In this document: one piece after another, positions 53,891 through 60,662 of the stretch
Position numbering within the stretch: the first letter of the stretch is position 1
Layout of the letters: every line of letters starts with the position of its first letter
NCBI GenBank assembly: GCA_028140795.1
Contig: JAOIOW010000003.1
Span: 1 to 60,662, forward strand
Direction of reading: 5' to 3'
Length of the DNA stretch: 60,662 nt
Source of the DNA: Fidelibacterota bacterium
GTDB taxonomy: Bacteria > Fidelibacterota > Marinisomatia > Marinisomatales > Marinisomataceae
Notes under the pieces: model-generated
The model's input: the letters and a program-made list of their open reading frames with translations, nothing else
Told to the model about the DNA's origin: nothing
Database searches by the model: none
Program-made: the position numbers and the translations under genes

Positions 53891-54688
53891 ATGAAAAAAA
53901 ATTATAAAATTGGTATTGCATTGGGCGGTGGAGCTGCTAGAGGATATGCGCATATTGGTGTATTAAATGCAATTGATAAACTAAATATACCAATTTCATT
54001 TGTTTCTGGAACAAGCATTGGGTCATTTATTGGTGCTTTGTATGCCTCTGGAAATCTCAAAACATTCGAAAATGAAGTAAGGTCTAGAAATAGTTTTATG
54101 AAAGACGTGCTTTTTAAACTTGATCCTGTTTTTCCAAAACTATCAATTATGAATGGAAATGAAGTTATTAAAATTTTTAAAGAACTAACCGATATAAGAA
54201 CATTTGAAGAGCTTAATATACCCTTAACAACCGTAGCAACTGATATTGTAAATAATGTGAAAATAGAATCAAACAAAGGGGATTTAATCAACGCTATTAG
54301 AGCAAGTATTGCTATTCCTGGAGTACTGACTCCAACGTACGTAAATGATAATCTTTGCGTTGATGGTGGATTAATTGATCCAGTGCCATTACAATCAATA
54401 ATTGATATGGGATCAAATATAACAATTGCTGTAAATCTTTACGGTCTTCAAACCTCTAAAAAGAAAGACAATAAATATAACATAGTTGATATTGTTGATA
54501 GGTCAGCTAAAATTATTCTTAATAATGTTACTCATCTTAGCTTTAAAAATAATGAACCGAATATTTTAATTGAACCTCCAATAGACCAGTTCTATGGATG
54601 GGATTTTCATAAAGCAAATGAATTGATTGATATTGGATATGATACAGCTAAAGAAATTTTGAATGTAAATTCAGAACTATTTATTTAA
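53891..54688 (+). CDS. Patatin-like phospholipase (RssA/YchK type)
   Basis: The 265-residue protein has the patatin oxyanion motif GIALGGGAARGYAHIGVLNA, the nucleophile motif VSGTSIGSFIGALYASG (GxSxG) and the catalytic aspartate in NLCVDGGLIDPVPLQSI. No signal peptide or membrane helix is present, so it acts in the cytoplasm on membrane lipids or acyl chains. It is divergent from the M3 peptidase gene across 61 bases and overlaps the convergent aminotransferase gene by 12 bases. Confidence 0.92.
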   Translation: MKKNYKIGIALGGGAARGYAHIGVLNAIDKLNIPISFVSGTSIGSFIGALYASGNLKTFENEVRSRNSFMKDVLFKLDPVFPKLSIMNGNEVIKIFKELTDIRTFEELNIPLTTVATDIVNNVKIESNKGDLINAIRASIAIPGVLTPTYVNDNLCVDGGLIDPVPLQSIIDMGSNITIAVNLYGLQTSKKKDNKYNIVDIVDRSAKIILNNVTHLSFKNNEPNILIEPPIDQFYGWDFHKANELIDIGYDTAKEILNVNSELFI

Positions 54689-55798
54689 AACATTCTTGAG
54701 AGAATCAAGGCAATAATCTACGCTTTCGCTTCTTGCATTATAACCCATTAATCCAATTCTCCATATTTTTCCAGAAAATTTTCCTAATCCTGCCCCAATC
54801 TCTAAGTTAAAATCGTTTAGAAGCCTTGATCGAACCTCAAGATCGTCATGACCATCAGGAATATAGATAGAATTCATTTGTGGCAATCGATATTCTTTGT
54901 CTACAACAAAATTGAAATTCAATTCATCAAGACCTTCTTTTAGTCTATGATGCGCATTTAAATGTCTGCTCCATAGCTTTTCAAGTGTTTCGTCACATGC
55001 AAGCCTTAAAGCTTCATGTAATGCAAAAATAGAATTAATGGGAGCAGTATGATGATAACTTCTTTTTCCTTGCCCACTCCAATAATCTAAAACTAAAGTC
55101 TGATCCAAAAACCAACTCTGAATTTTTGAATTTCTATTTTTAATTTTTTCGATAGCTTTATCAGAAAATGTTAATGGTGATAAACCAGGAACGCATGAAA
55201 GACATTTTTGACTACCCGAATATACTGCATCCAATCCCCATTCATCAGTCAAAATTGGAATTCCTGTAAATGAGGTAACAGTATCTGCAATAACTAAACA
55301 TCCATATTTTTTAGATATTTCTGCAATCTCTTTTGCATCGCTTCTTACTCCTGTTGATGTTTCAGCATGAACAAACGCTACCACCTTAGTATCAGGATTT
55401 TTCTTTAAAGATTCTTCAAGTTTATCAAGAGATACTGGAGTGCCCCATTCATCATCTACAATAACTGCTTCGCCGCCAATTCTTTCGACATTCTCAACCA
55501 TTCGGCCGCCAAAAAGTCCATTTACACAAACAATCACTTTATCACCTGGCTCAACTAAATTAACAAAACTGGCTTCCATACCTGCGCTTCCAGGCGCAGA
55601 AATGGCAATAGTAAATTCATTTTTAGTTTGGAATAAATATCTCAACATGGATTTAACTTCATCCATCATTTCAACGAATTTGGGATCTAAATGTCCAACT
55701 TCAGGTCTTGTTAAGGCTTCTGATACTTCTGGGTATAAATTTGTTGGTCCAGCACCCAATAGCCTTCTTTCAGGCGTTTGAAAAGAACTATATTTCAT
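54677..55798 (-). CDS. Class V aminotransferase (serine/alanine-glyoxylate type)
   Basis: The 373-residue PLP enzyme has the first loop LLGAGPTNLYPEVSEALTRP, the substrate-binding SAPGSAGMEASFVNLVEPGD, VAFVHAETSTGVRSDAKEI, the aspartate in CLVIADTVTSFTGIP, and the PLP lysine in AVYSGSQKCLSCVPGLSPLT. This matches the AGXT/SgaA type that handles serine, alanine, glyoxylate or phosphonoacetaldehyde. The exact substrate is uncertain. It could work with glyA on glycine and serine use. Its 3' end overlaps the convergent patatin gene. Confidence 0.92.
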   Translation of the reverse strand: MKYSSFQTPERRLLGAGPTNLYPEVSEALTRPEVGHLDPKFVEMMDEVKSMLRYLFQTKNEFTIAISAPGSAGMEASFVNLVEPGDKVIVCVNGLFGGRMVENVERIGGEAVIVDDEWGTPVSLDKLEESLKKNPDTKVVAFVHAETSTGVRSDAKEIAEISKKYGCLVIADTVTSFTGIPILTDEWGLDAVYSGSQKCLSCVPGLSPLTFSDKAIEKIKNRNSKIQSWFLDQTLVLDYWSGQGKRSYHHTAPINSIFALHEALRLACDETLEKLWSRHLNAHHRLKEGLDELNFNFVVDKEYRLPQMNSIYIPDGHDDLEVRSRLLNDFNLEIGAGLGKFSGKIWRIGLMGYNARSESVDYCLDSLKNVLNK

Positions 55799-55820
55799 TT
55801 TCCCCTAAAAATATTTTTAA

Positions 55821-56432
55821 TTAGTCTTCAAAAACTTCGCTTTTATCCTTCATTGAAACTGTCATTTCAATTTTTTCTAAAGGATTATCATTCATATCTT
55901 TTTCAGAATTAACAATTAAGTCAATTACTTCAAGACCTTTAATTACCTTACCAAAAACGGTATAATTCTTGTCCAAGAAAGGTGCATTATCATGACAAAC
56001 AAAAAATTGACTAGAAGCACTATTTGGGTCGTTTGTACGAGCCATAGATAAGATGCCTTTAGTATGAGGAATATCGTTAAACTCTGCAGGAATTAACCAA
56101 GTATTTGGGTCATTTTCATCTCCAAGACCAAAAAACTTACCAGCCCTGCCTCCAGTTCCGTGCAAAGCTCTATTATCCAATTTTGAATTTGGGTCTCCAC
56201 CTTGAATAACAAAACCAGGTATAACTCGATGAAACGTAGTTCCGTTAAAATATTCTTCTTCAGCTAACGCGATAAAACTTTCGACATGCATTGGTGCAAC
56301 ATCAGGGTAAAACTCAACTATCATATCTCCATGTTTTGTAGATATAACTGCAACTCTTTCTTCAGGTGTCATATTCATAAAGAAAACTCCTAGTGTAATT
56401 AAAATTAGTGCTAATATGATAAATTTATTGTT
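55821..56432 (-). CDS. Cyclophilin-type peptidyl-prolyl isomerase, membrane-anchored
   Basis: I chose ATG at 56432, which gives an N-terminal helix (MNNKFIILALILITLGVFFM) and a domain starting VAVISTKHGDMIVEFYP. The cyclophilin motifs are NGTTFHRVIPGFVIQGGDPN, GILSMARTNDPNSASSQFFV and FLDKNYTVFGKVIKGLEVID, all with the catalytic arginine and phenylalanines present. It assists proline isomerisation in the periplasm. The frame extends upstream to 56492 but that would cross the inverted repeat at 56463-56496. Confidence 0.93.
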   Translation of the reverse strand, partial: NNKFIILALILITLGVFFMNMTPEERVAVISTKHGDMIVEFYPDVAPMHVESFIALAEEEYFNGTTFHRVIPGFVIQGGDPNSKLDNRALHGTGGRAGKFFGLGDENDPNTWLIPAEFNDIPHTKGILSMARTNDPNSASSQFFVCHDNAPFLDKNYTVFGKVIKGLEVIDLIVNSEKDMNDNPLEKIEMTVSMKDKSEVFED

Positions 56433-56462
56433 CATAATGGTAATTAATTTAAGATAATTATT

Positions 56463-56496
56463 CTTTTTGTTGGGCAAAAATATGCCCAACAAAAAG
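56463..56496 (-). terminator. 14-bp perfect inverted repeat, possible terminator
   Basis: Positions 56463-56476 pair perfectly with 56483-56496 around a 6-base loop (AAAATA). The arms include TGGGCA and TGCCCA. It lies between the stop of the 316-residue gene and the cyclophilin start on the minus strand. On the plus strand it is followed by TTTTTT, a terminator-like tract, but on the minus strand, where the genes run, no clear U-tract follows. It may stop or attenuate transcription, or stabilise the upstream mRNA. Confidence 0.5.
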
Positions 56497-56508
56497 TTTT
56501 TTATAGAT

Positions 56509-57459
56509 TTATTCTTCAGTTTGCGGCTGAGGAACTGCTCTAGTAAACTGACTCACACCAGTAATTTTTCCATCAAGGTCAAAATAGTATGTTTCAGCAG
56601 TATCAAACTCCATAACACTACCGTCTTTGCGTACAATTTCTGCTCTTGAATGAACAATTAATCCTGATGTTGGATCCGTATTTGAGATTTTAATTGGAAT
56701 CATTGCCCAAGGCTTCCAAGTCTGTGATTCTCTTGATGAGAATTCTTGCTCAAAATCTTCTTTGGTCAATTCCACTCCGTTGTAAGAGAAAGGATATTTA
56801 ATAAACTCTGAAAACCCTTCAACATCTAAATTATTAGCAGCTTCAAGGAATTTCTCCATTGTTTCAACTTCACCTCTGTTTGAAAAAACAAAAGGTCTTC
56901 CAGAGTATTCATTTTCAGGATTTAATCCAATGAATTTACCACCTTGAGAAAGTCCAAATTCATTAGTAGGTCTATTTCTTCTCCACTGACTAAAACCATC
57001 AATTTTTCCTTCATCATTTACAGGAAAGACTTCAAACAGGTCTTGAGTATGCTTAGATCCGTTCTTCCATACTCTATCCTCAACAGACCAGACTAATACA
57101 AGGTCTCTATCATCACCAATCAGCCTAATAGGTACTACAGCCCATGGTTGCATGTTTAATGACTCAAATCTGCTGTGCCAATCTTTCATGCCTTCCATTC
57201 TTTCATCAGTAACATATTCATCGGAATAAAAAGACATTTCTTTTTCAGCATCTAAAGAATTGTATGCATCAACCGCATCCATCACAACATCAACAGATTT
57301 ATCGCTTCCAAGAACATATGCATTTCCGTAAAGCTCATTAGCTTCATCTCCTAGTCTTTTACCAGCAGATTCAACACCATCATAGTTTACAGTAGTCGTT
57401 TGTTCACAAGCTGTAAACAAAAAGAATACTGAAAACATTATAACTAGTTTATTTTTCAT
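56509..57459 (-). CDS. Lipoprotein with two NTF2/SnoaL-like domains (paralogue A)
   Basis: The signal VFFLFTACEQTTTVN ends in a lipobox cysteine. The mature protein has two related halves of about 125 residues, each with a helix (SLDAEKEMSFYSDEYVT; NLDVEGFSEFIKYPFS), then PWAVVPIRL or PWAMIPIKI, a KNGS or KDGS strand, and DEGKIDGFSQW or DLDGKITGVSQF. This pattern fits NTF2/SnoaL-like folds in tandem. No catalytic residues can be named. A close paralogue lies immediately upstream. Shared sequence after the anchor: NYDGVESAGKRL here and SYEGVESAGKNM there. Confidence 0.8.
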   Translation of the reverse strand: MKNKLVIMFSVFFLFTACEQTTTVNYDGVESAGKRLGDEANELYGNAYVLGSDKSVDVVMDAVDAYNSLDAEKEMSFYSDEYVTDERMEGMKDWHSRFESLNMQPWAVVPIRLIGDDRDLVLVWSVEDRVWKNGSKHTQDLFEVFPVNDEGKIDGFSQWRRNRPTNEFGLSQGGKFIGLNPENEYSGRPFVFSNRGEVETMEKFLEAANNLDVEGFSEFIKYPFSYNGVELTKEDFEQEFSSRESQTWKPWAMIPIKISNTDPTSGLIVHSRAEIVRKDGSVMEFDTAETYYFDLDGKITGVSQFTRAVPQPQTEE

Positions 57460-57484
57460 TTTTACCTCATGTTATTTAAAAAAA

Positions 57485-58429
57485 TTATTCTATATCTCTT
57501 TGGAATTGCTCAACTCCACTAATCTTACCATCAAGATCAAAGTAAAAAAGCTCTACAAGCTCTTTTTCCCATACTTCACCGTCGTTATTCACTCTTTTTT
57601 CTCTTGAATAAACAGTTACTCCTGACTGTGGGTCTGTATCTTTAATTTTTAAAGGAGCCATTGAAAATGGAGTCCATTCTACAGCAGAAAGATTATCAAA
57701 CAAAGATTTCATTCCTTCGCTTGTTCTTTCAGATGTACCGCCTTCTGCAGCTCTAAAAGTCCATTCATCTGCGAAATATGAAGCTACAGCTTCTCCGTCC
57801 ATGTTGTTATAATCCTCAAAAAGCTTTTCTAGAGTTTCTACCTCACCTCTATTGGAGAAAACTAGAGCTCTTCCACTATACTCGCTTTCGCCTCTTCCAA
57901 AAAACTTTCCTCCTTCTCTTAATCCATATTCACTATTTTCAGGATCAGGTCTGAAAGTACTCCAAATTCCAGATAATTTTCCATTATCCTCATCGTTAAA
58001 CCTTAAAATATCTATGTAATGTGTAGCAGCCTTAGAACCATTCGTTTGAACGGATTCATCGTATGACCATGATACAACAAATGCGCCATTATCATCTACC
58101 ATTCTTAGTGGAACCATTGCCCATGGCCTCCATGAATAAGTCTCCTGGTCGTCCATCTGGTCTGCAAATGGAAGCAATCTTTCATGTATTAATGAAACGA
58201 ATGTCTCTTTATCTAAATTTGAATAAGCTTCAGTAAGCGCTAGAGCTTTGTCAACATAGTCGTCACTTTCAAGAACATATGCTTTTCCATAATTTGGGTT
58301 CTCTTCTCCATTGAATGGCATATTCTTTCCTGCAGACTCAACTCCCTCATAGCTGACAGTAAGATTATTAATTAAAACAAGAAATAAAACATAAATAAAA
58401 ATTGATAATACAGCGAATTTATCTTTCAC
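57485..58429 (-). CDS. Secreted or anchored protein with two NTF2/SnoaL-like domains (paralogue B)
   Basis: This 314-residue neighbour has the same two-domain layout (PWAMVPLRM and TPFSMAPLKI at matching places, SNRGEVETLEKLFEDYNNMD in the linker). The start is GTG at 58429, with GGGGGA upstream as ribosome-binding site. Unlike its neighbour, the signal (VLSIFIYVLFLVLINNLTV) has no lipobox cysteine, so it is either cleaved or an uncleaved anchor. The pair must come from a recent duplication followed by change in anchoring. Function is unknown. Confidence 0.8.
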   Translation of the reverse strand: MKDKFAVLSIFIYVLFLVLINNLTVSYEGVESAGKNMPFNGEENPNYGKAYVLESDDYVDKALALTEAYSNLDKETFVSLIHERLLPFADQMDDQETYSWRPWAMVPLRMVDDNGAFVVSWSYDESVQTNGSKAATHYIDILRFNDEDNGKLSGIWSTFRPDPENSEYGLREGGKFFGRGESEYSGRALVFSNRGEVETLEKLFEDYNNMDGEAVASYFADEWTFRAAEGGTSERTSEGMKSLFDNLSAVEWTPFSMAPLKIKDTDPQSGVTVYSREKRVNNDGEVWEKELVELFYFDLDGKISGVEQFQRDIE

Positions 58430-58518
58430 AATTTCCCCCTTTTTTTTGTTAATAATGACAAAAATAGAGATTTTTTACTAGAATTGTAAAAGGTTATTTT
58501 TGATATGAAGTAATTTTG

Positions 58519-58591
58519 TGGAGCCGGACGGGATCGAACCGACGACCTCGTGAATGCCATCCACGCGCTCTCCCAACTGAGCTACGGCCCC
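58519..58591 (-). tRNA. tRNA-Ala (anticodon GGC)
   Basis: The minus strand folds as a 73-base tRNA: acceptor GGGGCCG with CGGCTCC (including one G-U pair), D arm GCTCAGTTGGGAGAGC, anticodon stem-loop CGTGGATGGCATTCACG with anticodon GGC, T arm CGTCGGTTCGATCCCGTCCG region and discriminator A. CCA is not encoded. It lies seven bases after the stop of the transaldolase-like gene on the same strand and is probably co-transcribed with it. Confidence 0.97.
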
Positions 58592-58598
58592 AAATTAT

Positions 58599-59264
58599 TT
58601 ATGAATTTAATTTTTTCCAGTCTTTATCAAACTGAGCAAGTCCTAAATCTGTTAAGTCGTGGTGATACATTTCTTCAAAAATTTTTGGAGGAAGTGTTAC
58701 AATATCAGCACCAGCTTTAAAAGAATTATTTATATGATCGATACTTCTTATTGAAGCAGCCAAGATGCTAGTAGTGGTAATACTGTTTAATTTGAATACT
58801 TTTTTTATTGATGATATTAGCTCAATTCCGTTAATATTATTATCTTCACATCTTCCAACAAATGGTGAGATATAAGTTGCCCCTGCTTTTGCAGCAAGAA
58901 TCGACTGACTCAAAGAAAAAATTAATGTCACATTGACTTTTATATTTCTATCAGATAGCTCTTTACATGCTTTTAATCCCTCATAAGAACATGGAACCTT
59001 TATGGTAATATTATCGCCAATAGAATAATACTGTTCAGCTTGTAAAACCATTTCTTCTGCAGAATCAGCTACTACCTCAGCACTAATGCTTCCAATATGA
59101 TATCCACGACCTGAAAATACAGAAGAAATCTCAGAAATCACTTCAACTGGATTTCTTCCTGCTTGCATCATTAACGTTGGATTAGTCGTGATACCATCAA
59201 TTAGTCCGGTTTGATAATGATGTTTTATGATATCTACGTCTGAAGTATCTAAAAATATTTGCAT
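58599..59264 (-). CDS. Transaldolase-like / fructose-6-phosphate aldolase-like protein
   Basis: The 221-residue protein is the small transaldolase type: MQIFLDTSDVDIIKHHYQTG, ITTNPTLMMQAGRNPVEVI, the Schiff-base lysine in NITIKVPCSYEGLKACKEL, and VTLIFSLSQSILAAKAGATY followed by ISPFVGRCED. It moves three-carbon ketose units in the pentose phosphate pathway or cleaves fructose 6-phosphate. Sequence alone does not separate the two activities. I chose ATG at 59264 over a TTG three codons upstream. It is divergent from the Kazal-like gene across 53 bases. Confidence 0.93.
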   Translation of the reverse strand: MQIFLDTSDVDIIKHHYQTGLIDGITTNPTLMMQAGRNPVEVISEISSVFSGRGYHIGSISAEVVADSAEEMVLQAEQYYSIGDNITIKVPCSYEGLKACKELSDRNIKVNVTLIFSLSQSILAAKAGATYISPFVGRCEDNNINGIELISSIKKVFKLNSITTTSILAASIRSIDHINNSFKAGADIVTLPPKIFEEMYHHDLTDLGLAQFDKDWKKLNS

Positions 59265-59317
59265 AATCAACAATTTAATAAAATTTTACGTAAATGCAAT
59301 TTTAAGTATATTGGAGT

Positions 59318-59524
59318 ATGAAACAATCAATTTTAATTTTTTTACTCTTTATTATATCATGCGAAGATGCAAAAGAAGAAATATGCATAGATGAAAGCAA
59401 AATTAATCCTGATGCTGCATGCCCTGAAATCTTTGATCCTGTACTAGGTTGTGATGAACAAATATATTCGAATTCATGTGAAGCTGAGAAAAATGGTGTA
59501 AGATTTTGGACAGATATAGAATGA
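59318..59524 (+). CDS. Kazal-like lipoprotein
   Basis: The 68-residue protein has a lipobox (ILIFLLFIISCEDA, Cys15) and a domain with CIDESKINPDAACPEIFDP, VLGCDEQIYSNSCEAEKNG and VRFWTD. This matches the short Kazal-like units found in Bacteroidetes lipoproteins, a fold of serine-protease inhibitors. The mature domain has four cysteines (23, 35, 45, 54); the usual PVCGC has leucine in place of its first cysteine, and the usual final cysteine is missing. GGAG lies close to the ATG. A strong terminator follows 11 bases after the stop. Confidence 0.8.
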   Translation: MKQSILIFLLFIISCEDAKEEICIDESKINPDAACPEIFDPVLGCDEQIYSNSCEAEKNGVRFWTDIE

Positions 59525-59535
59525 CAAAATATCAT

Positions 59536-59567
59536 AAAAAAAGGCTACAAAATTGTAGCCTTTTTTT
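59536..59567. terminator. Bidirectional intrinsic terminator
   Basis: A perfect 14-15 bp inverted repeat (AAAAAAAGGCTACAA and TTGTAGCCTTTTTTT around a 2-base centre) ends with a run of T on both strands. It lies between the convergent Kazal-like gene (+) and the repeat lipoprotein (-) and should stop transcription of both. It is the clearest intrinsic terminator in the window. Confidence 0.88.
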
Positions 59568-59589
59568 AAATGATTAATGATTTTTAAAA

Positions 59590-60477
59590 TTATCCGCGAG
59601 TACCTTCGCTTCCACCTTCACTTTCATCATCATTGCCTCTTTTTCTGCAATTATCTCTCCAAGCCTGTTTCATTTCTTGAACAGAGTTTACTGTAAGCGA
59701 GGAACCATCTTCAAACATTAAATCTACAGGGAAAACAACACGAGGTCTTTTCTTTCTGCCTTCGTAAGATTCATAGAAAGCTTTCATTTTTTCTTCTAAG
59801 TCCTCTTCGTCTTCAGCAGTAAGAATTGTACCATCTGGCATTGTAAAGCTTACTGGAAAACCAAATGTGAAACATTTCTTATCATTTTGTTCACCTCTAC
59901 ATGACTGAAATGCTGCTTTTAATTCTTCGTCTGAATTAACTGCAACCGCTTCTTCTTCTCCTTTAAATTGGATTTGAATAGGGAAAGCAAATGCAGGTTT
60001 TTGTTTTTCGCCAGTTTCTTCATAGTGAGCTTTCATCGCTGCTCTGAATTCTTTGTAGTCATTAACTGTAAATGAGGTTTCTCCTAATGAGAAAGTCAAT
60101 GGAAATACAAACTTAAAACATCTTTTATTGTGTCTTTTTCTATCATCCATTCCTTCTCTATTACCTAATTTTCTACCATCTTTAGCAAAGAAAATTTCAG
60201 TAACATCGCCAGCATCAAGCGCCATATCTCCCATTGAAACTAAATATCCATGTTCTGGAGAAATTTCAGCACTTATCAACATGTAATCATAATATTCTGC
60301 TGCAACCACAAACTGTGAAGCTTGAGGAATATCTACGCCATCCACTTCAAATTTATTTGGATCATTAGCGATAGCTTCAATAAGCTGTAAATCGGTCATT
60401 TCTTCCATATATGACATGTTATCATCACATGAAGTGACCATAAAAATTAGTGCAAACATTAATAATAGTTTTTTCAT
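59590..60477 (-). CDS. Lipoprotein with four tandem FxFP repeats, unknown
   Basis: The lipobox is LIFMVTSCDDN (Cys17). After a helical region (residues 25-115) come four repeats of about 40 residues: CFKFVFPLTFSLGETSFTVN (120-139), PAFAFPIQIQFKGEEEAVAV (161-180), CFTFGFPVSFTMPDGTILTA (202-221) and RVVFPVDLMFEDGSSLTVNS (246-265). Repeats 1 and 3 begin with a cysteine, repeats 2 and 4 end with one (193, 277), so the unit is really a doubled pair. No known domain is recognised. A helical C-terminal tail and a glycine-rich end follow. TAAGGGG precedes the ATG. Confidence 0.82.
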   Translation of the reverse strand: MKKLLLMFALIFMVTSCDDNMSYMEEMTDLQLIEAIANDPNKFEVDGVDIPQASQFVVAAEYYDYMLISAEISPEHGYLVSMGDMALDAGDVTEIFFAKDGRKLGNREGMDDRKRHNKRCFKFVFPLTFSLGETSFTVNDYKEFRAAMKAHYEETGEKQKPAFAFPIQIQFKGEEEAVAVNSDEELKAAFQSCRGEQNDKKCFTFGFPVSFTMPDGTILTAEDEEDLEEKMKAFYESYEGRKKRPRVVFPVDLMFEDGSSLTVNSVQEMKQAWRDNCRKRGNDDESEGGSEGTRG

Positions 60478-60502
60478 ATAACCCCTTAATAGTTTATAAA
60501 AT

Positions 60503-60662
60503 TTATCTTAATTTTTTCTTTCTGTCAAAATTTCTTTTTGAAATCTCTGAAGTTCTATTAGCGACTCGTTTAGCAGCCTCTAACTTCATTCTCTCTTCTT
60601 GAAAAACTAACTTTGTTCTTTGTTCGTTACTTAATATGCTAATAGTATTTTTCAAAAACTCA
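60503..60662 (-). CDS. C-terminal part of an exported Spy/LTxxQ-like protein (5' end outside window)
   Basis: The last about 52 residues of a minus-strand gene are visible, ending in a TAA at 60503-60505. They include KNTISILSNEQRTKLVFQEE, which resembles the LTxxQ motif of Spy/CpxP periplasmic chaperones, and a strongly basic helical tail (AAKRVANRTSEISKRNFDRK). The stop lies 25 bases before the start of the repeat lipoprotein, so the two may share a transcript. The start is beyond the right edge. Confidence 0.55.
   Translation of the reverse strand, partial: EFLKNTISILSNEQRTKLVFQEERMKLEAAKRVANRTSEISKRNFDRKKKLR

Noticed and set aside
54677-54688. Overlap of convergent patatin and aminotransferase genes as a regulatory antisense device
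   Set aside because: A 12-base tail overlap is common in compact genomes and needs no special explanation.
1-60662. CRISPR arrays, intact insertion sequences or prophage clusters
   Set aside because: No regularly spaced repeats, no transposase other than the integrase remnant, and no phage structural genes were seen on either strand.

Overview
The window is about 60.7 kb of AT-rich, tightly packed bacterial chromosome. Nearly all genes lie on the minus strand in long runs joined by ATGA, TAATG or 8-base start/stop overlaps. The gene set points to a Gram-negative marine bacterium of the Fibrobacteres-Chlorobi-Bacteroidetes (FCB) side of the tree, most likely Candidatus Marinimicrobia (SAR406). 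The reasons are BamD and many lipoproteins with very short signal peptides, a PorV/UPF0164-type barrel, a GWxTD protein, a stand-alone N-terminal starch-synthase domain as in Bacteroidetes, a TRAP transporter with a fused QM permease, a photolyase-related gene that fits a sunlit habitat, and tRNAs without encoded CCA. The assignment is an inference; no rRNA gene is present to settle it.

Layout. 1-3.9 kb: an orphan MutL (glutamate-mutase-accessory-like) ATPase, a lipoyl-like/KOW protein, a 90-residue protein and a membrane protein that runs off the left edge. 3.9-8.5 kb: cdsA, a diacylglycerol-kinase-like gene, rlpA, pyrD and a TPR lipoprotein. 8.6-10.3 kb (+): bolA and a photolyase-related gene. 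10.3-15.6 kb: small membrane proteins, thioredoxin-like proteins, a CPBP protease, a MORN-like protein, an XRE/membrane pair and a lipoprotein amidase (+). 15.6-22.8 kb: tRNA-Ser, obg, icd, coaD, rsmD, two membrane-anchored proteins of unknown role, dnaJ and grpE. 22.8-27.5 kb: ftsX, ftsE, a cation antiporter, nadD, bamD and a PorV-like barrel. 27.5-32.4 kb: a TRAP transporter with its TPR partner (TPAT type) and glyA. 32.4-37.1 kb: TPR, barrel, lipoprotein and starch-synthase-like genes. 37.2-42.4 kb: the complete rod-shape set mreB-mreC-mreD-mrdA-rodA. 42.5-46.5 kb: RNase H, GWxTD, a propeller-like protein and an unusual ABC ATPase. 46.5-49.6 kb: trxB, trxA, tyrS and smpB. 49.7-50.3 kb: a broken integrase that ends exactly at tRNA-Gly. 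50.3-55.8 kb: a UshA-like protein, a PepSY protein, an M3 peptidase, a patatin (+) and a class V aminotransferase. 55.8-60.7 kb: cyclophilin, two paralogous NTF2-like double-domain proteins, tRNA-Ala, a transaldolase-like gene, a Kazal-like lipoprotein (+), a repeat lipoprotein and a partial gene.

Most genes are housekeeping: envelope growth (mre/rod, ftsEX, cdsA, rlpA, bamD), cofactors (coaD, nadD), protein folding (dnaJ/grpE), redox (trx) and translation (tyrS, smpB, obg, rsmD, tRNAs). The parts that stand out are the orphan MutL cluster, the integrase-tRNA junction, a DnaJ with half a zinc finger, a photolyase relative without its cluster cysteines, and the ABC/propeller/GWxTD cluster. No CRISPR array, intact insertion sequence or prophage is visible. 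No gene-free stretch exceeds 300 bases; the longest is about 146 bases at 49,557-49,702.
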